Below are positions 5,025 through 8,076 of a stretch of 8,076 bases of DNA, in pieces; the first letter of the stretch is position 1; each line of letters begins with the position of its first letter. The position numbers were made by a program, and so were the translations under genes. This stretch comes from Thiotrichales bacterium (lineage in GTDB: Bacteria; Pseudomonadota; Gammaproteobacteria; Thiomicrospirales; Thiomicrospiraceae): positions 1-8,076 of the forward strand of contig JALVTA010000092.1 in assembly GCA_027036095.1 (NCBI GenBank), in the 5' to 3' direction. The notes beneath the pieces are model-generated. The model did not search any database and was not told where the DNA came from. It saw only the letters and a list, made by a program, of their open reading frames with translations.

Positions 5025-5770
5025 TCGCTCTGCTGCTGAGTCTGTGGCTGCCGCTACAGCCTGCATCGGCGGAGGATGACTTCGGCTTGCCGATGGCGCA
5101 GCAGCAGGCGGTGGAACCGTTCGACCCGAGCGATCCCTATGAAGATTTTAACCGGCGCATGTTCCGGTTCAATCTTGAGCTGCACAATACCATCGGCCAG
5201 CCACTGGTGGATGCCTGGCATGCCCTGCCTTCGCCGCTGCGCACCGGCCTGCACAATGTGGTCACCAATCTGACGGTACCCTGGACAGTGATCAACGATC
5301 TGCTGCAGGGCAATGTTGGGAAATTCACCACCGACACCATGCGCTTCGGTCTCAACACGGTGCTGGGGCTGGGCGGTCTGCTGGACATTGCCAGCGAGGC
5401 GGGCATGGACTATCAGCAGGAGGATATGGGGCAGACGTTTTTCGTCTGGGGCGTGTGGAGACAGTCCGCCTATCTGGTACTGCCGGTGCTGGGTCCCTAC
5501 ACCACCCGTGAGCTAGTTGGCCGCAGCGCGGGGCTGGTCTACGACCCGGTGTATGACACGCTGCTCAATGCCGATGCCTATGGACGTCTTGGCACCCGGG
5601 CGGTAGAGATTTTCATCGACTACACCGATATCGCGCCGCTGCTGGTGGAGGTGCAGCAGCAGCCGGATCCCTACATCTTCGCCCGGGAAGCCTATCTGCA
5701 GAGCCGTCTGAGCGCCCTCTACGATGGCCATCCTCCCCAGCCGGATATCGATGACATCGATCTGGACTAG
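5003..5770 (+). CDS. mlaA: MlaA (VacJ) family outer-membrane phospholipid-asymmetry protein without a lipobox
   Basis: MlaA sits in the outer membrane and removes phospholipids from the outer leaflet, passing them to periplasmic MlaC and the inner-membrane MlaFEDB transporter. This 255-residue protein is near the usual length. Family motifs are DPYEDFNRRMFRFN (residues 44-57), RFGLNTVLGLGGLLDIA (114-130) and DPYIFAREAYLQ (222-233), with an acidic DIDDIDLD tail like that of E. coli. Residues 1-23 form a signal peptide with predicted cleavage at ASA/ED. E. coli MlaA is a lipoprotein with a lipobox cysteine, but this protein has no cysteine at all, so it should be processed by signal peptidase I and carry no lipid anchor. 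The start is fixed by a strong ribosome site inside oxyR. The gene overlaps the oxyR-like gene upstream and the lpxR-like gene downstream. No other mla genes are in the window. Confidence 0.93.
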   Translation: MHATLRLIALLLSLWLPLQPASAEDDFGLPMAQQQAVEPFDPSDPYEDFNRRMFRFNLELHNTIGQPLVDAWHALPSPLRTGLHNVVTNLTVPWTVINDLLQGNVGKFTTDTMRFGLNTVLGLGGLLDIASEAGMDYQQEDMGQTFFVWGVWRQSAYLVLPVLGPYTTRELVGRSAGLVYDPVYDTLLNADAYGRLGTRAVEIFIDYTDIAPLLVEVQQQPDPYIFAREAYLQSRLSALYDGHPPQPDIDDIDLD

Positions 5771-6659
5771 ATGGATTCTGGCACTGCTACTGGTGTCTGC
5801 GAGCGCCGAGGCTCGGGCGCATCAGGCATGGCTCTATCTGGAAAACGACATTGTCAGTGGTTCCGACGGCCACTATACCGGCGGCATGGAGCTGGGGATT
5901 GCAGGCAGTGAAACCTCCTGTTCCGGGCCGCTGGCGGGAAAAGGTCGCTGCCTCCTTGCCGGTCAGCTGCGGCTGCTGGCCTTCACCCCCCGTAACACCC
6001 ATGTAGAGCGGCCGGTCAATGACCTGCCCTATGCGGGCGTGGCGCTGTGGGACATCACGCTTTTCCATCAACCCGAAGGTGCCCGTCATGTGTGGCAGGG
6101 ACGCCTGCGGCTGGGGTGGCTGGGGCCGTCCACTCACATCGGTGAGGTGCAGCAGCAGATCCATCGTCTGCTGGGGAACCACGTGCCCACCGGATGGCGC
6201 CATCAGCTCGGAGATCAGCCCGTCTGGGGCGTGGGGCTCGGCGTGGCGGCACCGTTGATGGGGGGAGATCGGAATGGCTGGATACTCAACGGCCATGTTG
6301 GTGCGGAGCTGGGCACCCTGTCTCATTATGTGAATGCCTCGCTGTTGCTGCGGTGGGGCGGGACGGATCTGTGCACCTTTGATCAGGTGCTGGGCGGCAG
6401 CGCCAGCCGGGCGCTTGCGCATGACCGGGGCTGGCATGTGGATCTGGGGCTGCAGCTGGCATGGATGCCGCACAATCTTCTGGTGGAGGCAGCGCCCGGA
6501 CTGCGGCAGGTAGACTGGCTGCCACGGGCAATGGTCAACGTGGGCTATGACAGCGGCCGCTGGGCGCTGGCCTGGCGGCTGCATGCGGCGCGTTATCCGT
6601 CGTTGGAGCGGGAGGAGATCGACAGCTGGGGCGGGTTGGCTCTTTCGGTGCGATTGTGA
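5751..6659 (+). CDS. LpxR-family (DUF2219) outer-membrane lipid A deacylase-like protein
   Basis: Predicted outer-membrane beta-barrel related to LpxR, the Ca2+-dependent enzyme that removes the 3'-acyloxyacyl chains of lipid A. Taking ATG at 5751 gives 302 residues and a clean signal peptide (MTSIWTRWILALLLVSASAEARA, in two parts, cleaved before HQAW). After cleavage, the motif YLENDIVSGSDGHYTGG puts Asn and Asp at mature positions 9 and 10, matching the N9/D10 active-site pair known for Salmonella LpxR. The family segment LGPSTHIGEVQQQIHRLLG followed by VPTGWRHQL supplies a His138 that may be the catalytic histidine. The rest alternates as expected for strands, ending in LALSVRL. Another ATG in the same frame, 5724, gives 9 more residues and is less likely. 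The gene overlaps mlaA by 20 bp, so coupling is likely. Enzymatic activity is inferred; the substrate could differ from lipid A. Confidence 0.85.
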   Translation: MTSIWTRWILALLLVSASAEARAHQAWLYLENDIVSGSDGHYTGGMELGIAGSETSCSGPLAGKGRCLLAGQLRLLAFTPRNTHVERPVNDLPYAGVALWDITLFHQPEGARHVWQGRLRLGWLGPSTHIGEVQQQIHRLLGNHVPTGWRHQLGDQPVWGVGLGVAAPLMGGDRNGWILNGHVGAELGTLSHYVNASLLLRWGGTDLCTFDQVLGGSASRALAHDRGWHVDLGLQLAWMPHNLLVEAAPGLRQVDWLPRAMVNVGYDSGRWALAWRLHAARYPSLEREEIDSWGGLALSVRL

Positions 6660-6668
6660 ACCGTGACC

Positions 6669-6694
6669 TTGAGAGGGCGTCCCTCGGCTAAAAT
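6669..6694 (+). promoter_or_regulatory. Candidate nhaD promoter
   Basis: TTGAGA (6669-6674, 5 of 6 match to TTGACA) and TAAAAT (6689-6694, 5 of 6 match to TATAAT) lie 35 bp before nhaD. The spacing is only 14 bp, which is short for sigma-70, so either an activator bends the DNA or the true -35 element is GTGACC at 6663, giving 20 bp. The spacer holds the palindrome GAGGGCGTCCCTC. Confidence 0.4.
6673..6685. repeat. Inverted repeat GAGGG-CGT-CCCTC
   Basis: A perfect 5-bp inverted repeat with a 3-base centre lies between the two candidate promoter hexamers and 13 bp after the lpxR-like stop codon. It has no T-tract after it, so it is not a convincing intrinsic terminator; it could be an operator or chance. 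Confidence 0.35.
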
Positions 6695-6728
6695 GTCCCA
6701 ACTTTGCAACGGAATCATCTGAAACGCC

Positions 6729-8076
6729 ATGCTGCTCAAACACAAACCCGTCTCGCTGTTCGCCCTGCTGCTGGTGCTGGGCATGCCCTTCGCTGCCATT
6801 GCCGCTGAAATGAGCGGCCATCACATCGACCTGACCCACCACTGGGTCGGCTATGCCTCGCTGGGGATCTTCGTCCTCGCCTACGTGGTGGTGATGCTGG
6901 AGGAAGTGCTGCATCTGCGCAAGTCTAAGCCGGTGATTCTCGCCGCGGGTCTGATCTGGGCGCTGATTGCCTGGGTCTATACGCAGCATGGACTGAGTCA
7001 GGTGGCCGAGCAGGCGTTGCGGCACAACATTCTGGAGTATGCCGAGCTGTTTCTGTTCCTGCTGGCGGCGATGGCCTACATCAACGCCATGGACGAACGC
7101 AATGTGTTCAATGCCCTGCGCGGCTGGCTGGTACAGAAGGGATTCACCTACCGGCAGCTGTTCTGGATCACCGGTTTTCTGGCCTTCTTCATCTCTCCGG
7201 TTGCGGACAACCTGACCACGGCGCTGCTGATGGGTGCGGTCATTCTGGCGGTGGGCAAGGATTCGGCGCACTTTGTGGTTCTGTCGTTCATCAATCTGGT
7301 GGTGGCGGCCAACGCCGGCGGTGCCTTCAGTCCCTTTGGGGACATCACCACCCTGATGGTGTGGCAGAAGGGGGTGGTGCAGTTTGACGAGTTCTTCGAC
7401 CTGTTCGTGCCCGCGCTGGTCAATTTCGTGGTGCCGGCGGCCATCATGCACTGGGCCATTCCTCGCTCCAATCCGAAGAAACTGGAGGAGAAGATCGAGC
7501 TCAAGCGCGGGGCGCTCACCGTGGTGGCACTGTTCTTCGTCACCATCGCCATGGCGGTCTCCTTCCACAACTACCTGACTTTGCCGCCGGTGCTGGGAAT
7601 GATGACCGGCCTGTCTTTTCTGATGTTCTTCGGCTACTACCTGAAGAAGACCGGTGAGCAGGAGATCATCGAATGTGTGCGCACCGACGGTTCCAGCACG
7701 GAGGTGGTGCATCCGGTCACCTTCGACATCTTCAACAAGATCGCCCGGGCGGAGTGGGACACGCTGCTGTTCTTCTTCGGTGTGATCGTGGCCGTGGGCG
7801 GTCTGGGCTTCATCGGCTATCTGGACAGTGTCTCCCACCTGCTCTACGAGCAGTGGGGGGCCACTTGGGCCAATGTGAGCATCGGTGTGCTCTCCTCCAT
7901 CGTGGACAACATTCCGGTGATGTTTGCGGTGCTGACCATGATGCCCGACATGAGCCACGGTCAGTGGCTGCTAGTAACACTTACCGCCGGTGTGGGCGGC
8001 TCGCTGCTGTCCATCGGCTCGGCTGCGGGTGTGGCGCTGATGGGGCAGTCCCGCGGCATGTACACCTTCGTGTCCC
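6729..8076 (+). CDS. nhaD: NhaD-type Na+/H+ antiporter, 3'-truncated
   Basis: Inner-membrane sodium/proton antiporter of the NhaD family within the ion-transporter superfamily. It expels Na+ in exchange for H+ and supports growth at high salt or alkaline pH. Here 449 residues are visible and the frame runs off the window end; family members are about 470-480 residues, so only the last helix or so is missing. The N-terminus has a hydrophobic leader-like segment (to about residue 26), followed by a histidine-rich stretch (GHHIDLTHHW). Paired motifs mark the two-fold repeat: SPVADNLTTALL (156-167) with NAGGAFSPFGDITT (195-208), and SSIVDNIPVMF (389-399) with AGVGGSLLSIGSAAG (420-434). Asp160 and Asp393 are likely ion-coupling residues. 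An in-frame stop at 6720 limits the start to this ATG. The ribosome site is weak. A 69-bp gap with its own candidate promoter separates it from the lpxR-like gene. Confidence 0.93.
   Translation, partial: MLLKHKPVSLFALLLVLGMPFAAIAAEMSGHHIDLTHHWVGYASLGIFVLAYVVVMLEEVLHLRKSKPVILAAGLIWALIAWVYTQHGLSQVAEQALRHNILEYAELFLFLLAAMAYINAMDERNVFNALRGWLVQKGFTYRQLFWITGFLAFFISPVADNLTTALLMGAVILAVGKDSAHFVVLSFINLVVAANAGGAFSPFGDITTLMVWQKGVVQFDEFFDLFVPALVNFVVPAAIMHWAIPRSNPKKLEEKIELKRGALTVVALFFVTIAMAVSFHNYLTLPPVLGMMTGLSFLMFFGYYLKKTGEQEIIECVRTDGSSTEVVHPVTFDIFNKIARAEWDTLLFFFGVIVAVGGLGFIGYLDSVSHLLYEQWGATWANVSIGVLSSIVDNIPVMFAVLTMMPDMSHGQWLLVTLTAGVGGSLLSIGSAAGVALMGQSRGMYTFVS

Noticed and set aside
6673..6685. Intrinsic terminator after the lpxR-like gene
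   Set aside because: The stem is only 5 bp and no T-tract follows on either strand; it is listed as an inverted repeat instead.
5787..7958. A 723-codon open frame on the - strand opposite the lpxR-like gene and nhaD
   Set aside because: It crosses two well-supported + strand genes and their intergenic gap, has a histidine/glutamine/glycine-rich translation without recognisable domains, and is typical of antisense frames in GC-rich DNA.

Overview
The window looks like chromosomal DNA of a GC-rich Gram-negative proteobacterium, most likely a gammaproteobacterium. It encodes two outer-membrane proteins (MlaA and LpxR families), a periplasmic DsbA, System II cytochrome c maturation, an OxyR-type peroxide regulator and an NhaD-type Na+/H+ antiporter. 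NhaD would suit a marine, saline or alkaline lifestyle, but that is inference. The species cannot be named from this sequence. I see no mobile element, tRNA, rRNA or CRISPR array.

Layout. (1) 1-3301, + strand: a tight operon-like run of a 5'-truncated ccsA/ccsB-type cytochrome c synthetase gene, dsbA, an AlsS-like acetolactate synthase gene with a TTG start, and a small conserved gene of unknown function. The gaps are 13, 10 and 3 bp. (2) 3302-3877, - strand: a nitroreductase-family gene that converges on the first run with no intergenic base. (3) 3878-4112: a 235-bp divergent regulatory region. Its left part has two perfect matches to the relaxed DnaA-box consensus and short repeats; its right 92 bp are about half adenine. 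(4) 4113-6659, + strand: oxyR-like, mlaA and lpxR-like genes, each overlapping the next by about 20 bp. (5) 6660-6728: a short gap with a candidate promoter. (6) 6729-end, + strand: nhaD, truncated by the window edge.

How the genes fit together. CcsA and DsbA both act in envelope thiol and haem-protein assembly. CcsA-type proteins join haem to apocytochrome CXXCH motifs, and DsbA oxidises periplasmic cysteines. The acetolactate synthase and the small protein have no obvious link to that job. The second run joins a predicted peroxide sensor to two proteins that set outer-membrane lipid composition: MlaA removes misplaced phospholipid from the outer leaflet, and LpxR-type enzymes remove acyl chains from lipid A. 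This suggests, but does not prove, a link between oxidative stress and outer-membrane remodelling.

The most unusual points are an OxyR homologue that keeps the peroxidatic Cys199 but has Tyr at the resolving position 208, an MlaA with no cysteine and so no lipobox, a DsbA with a twin-arginine signal, and the DnaA-box-bearing, A-rich intergenic region.
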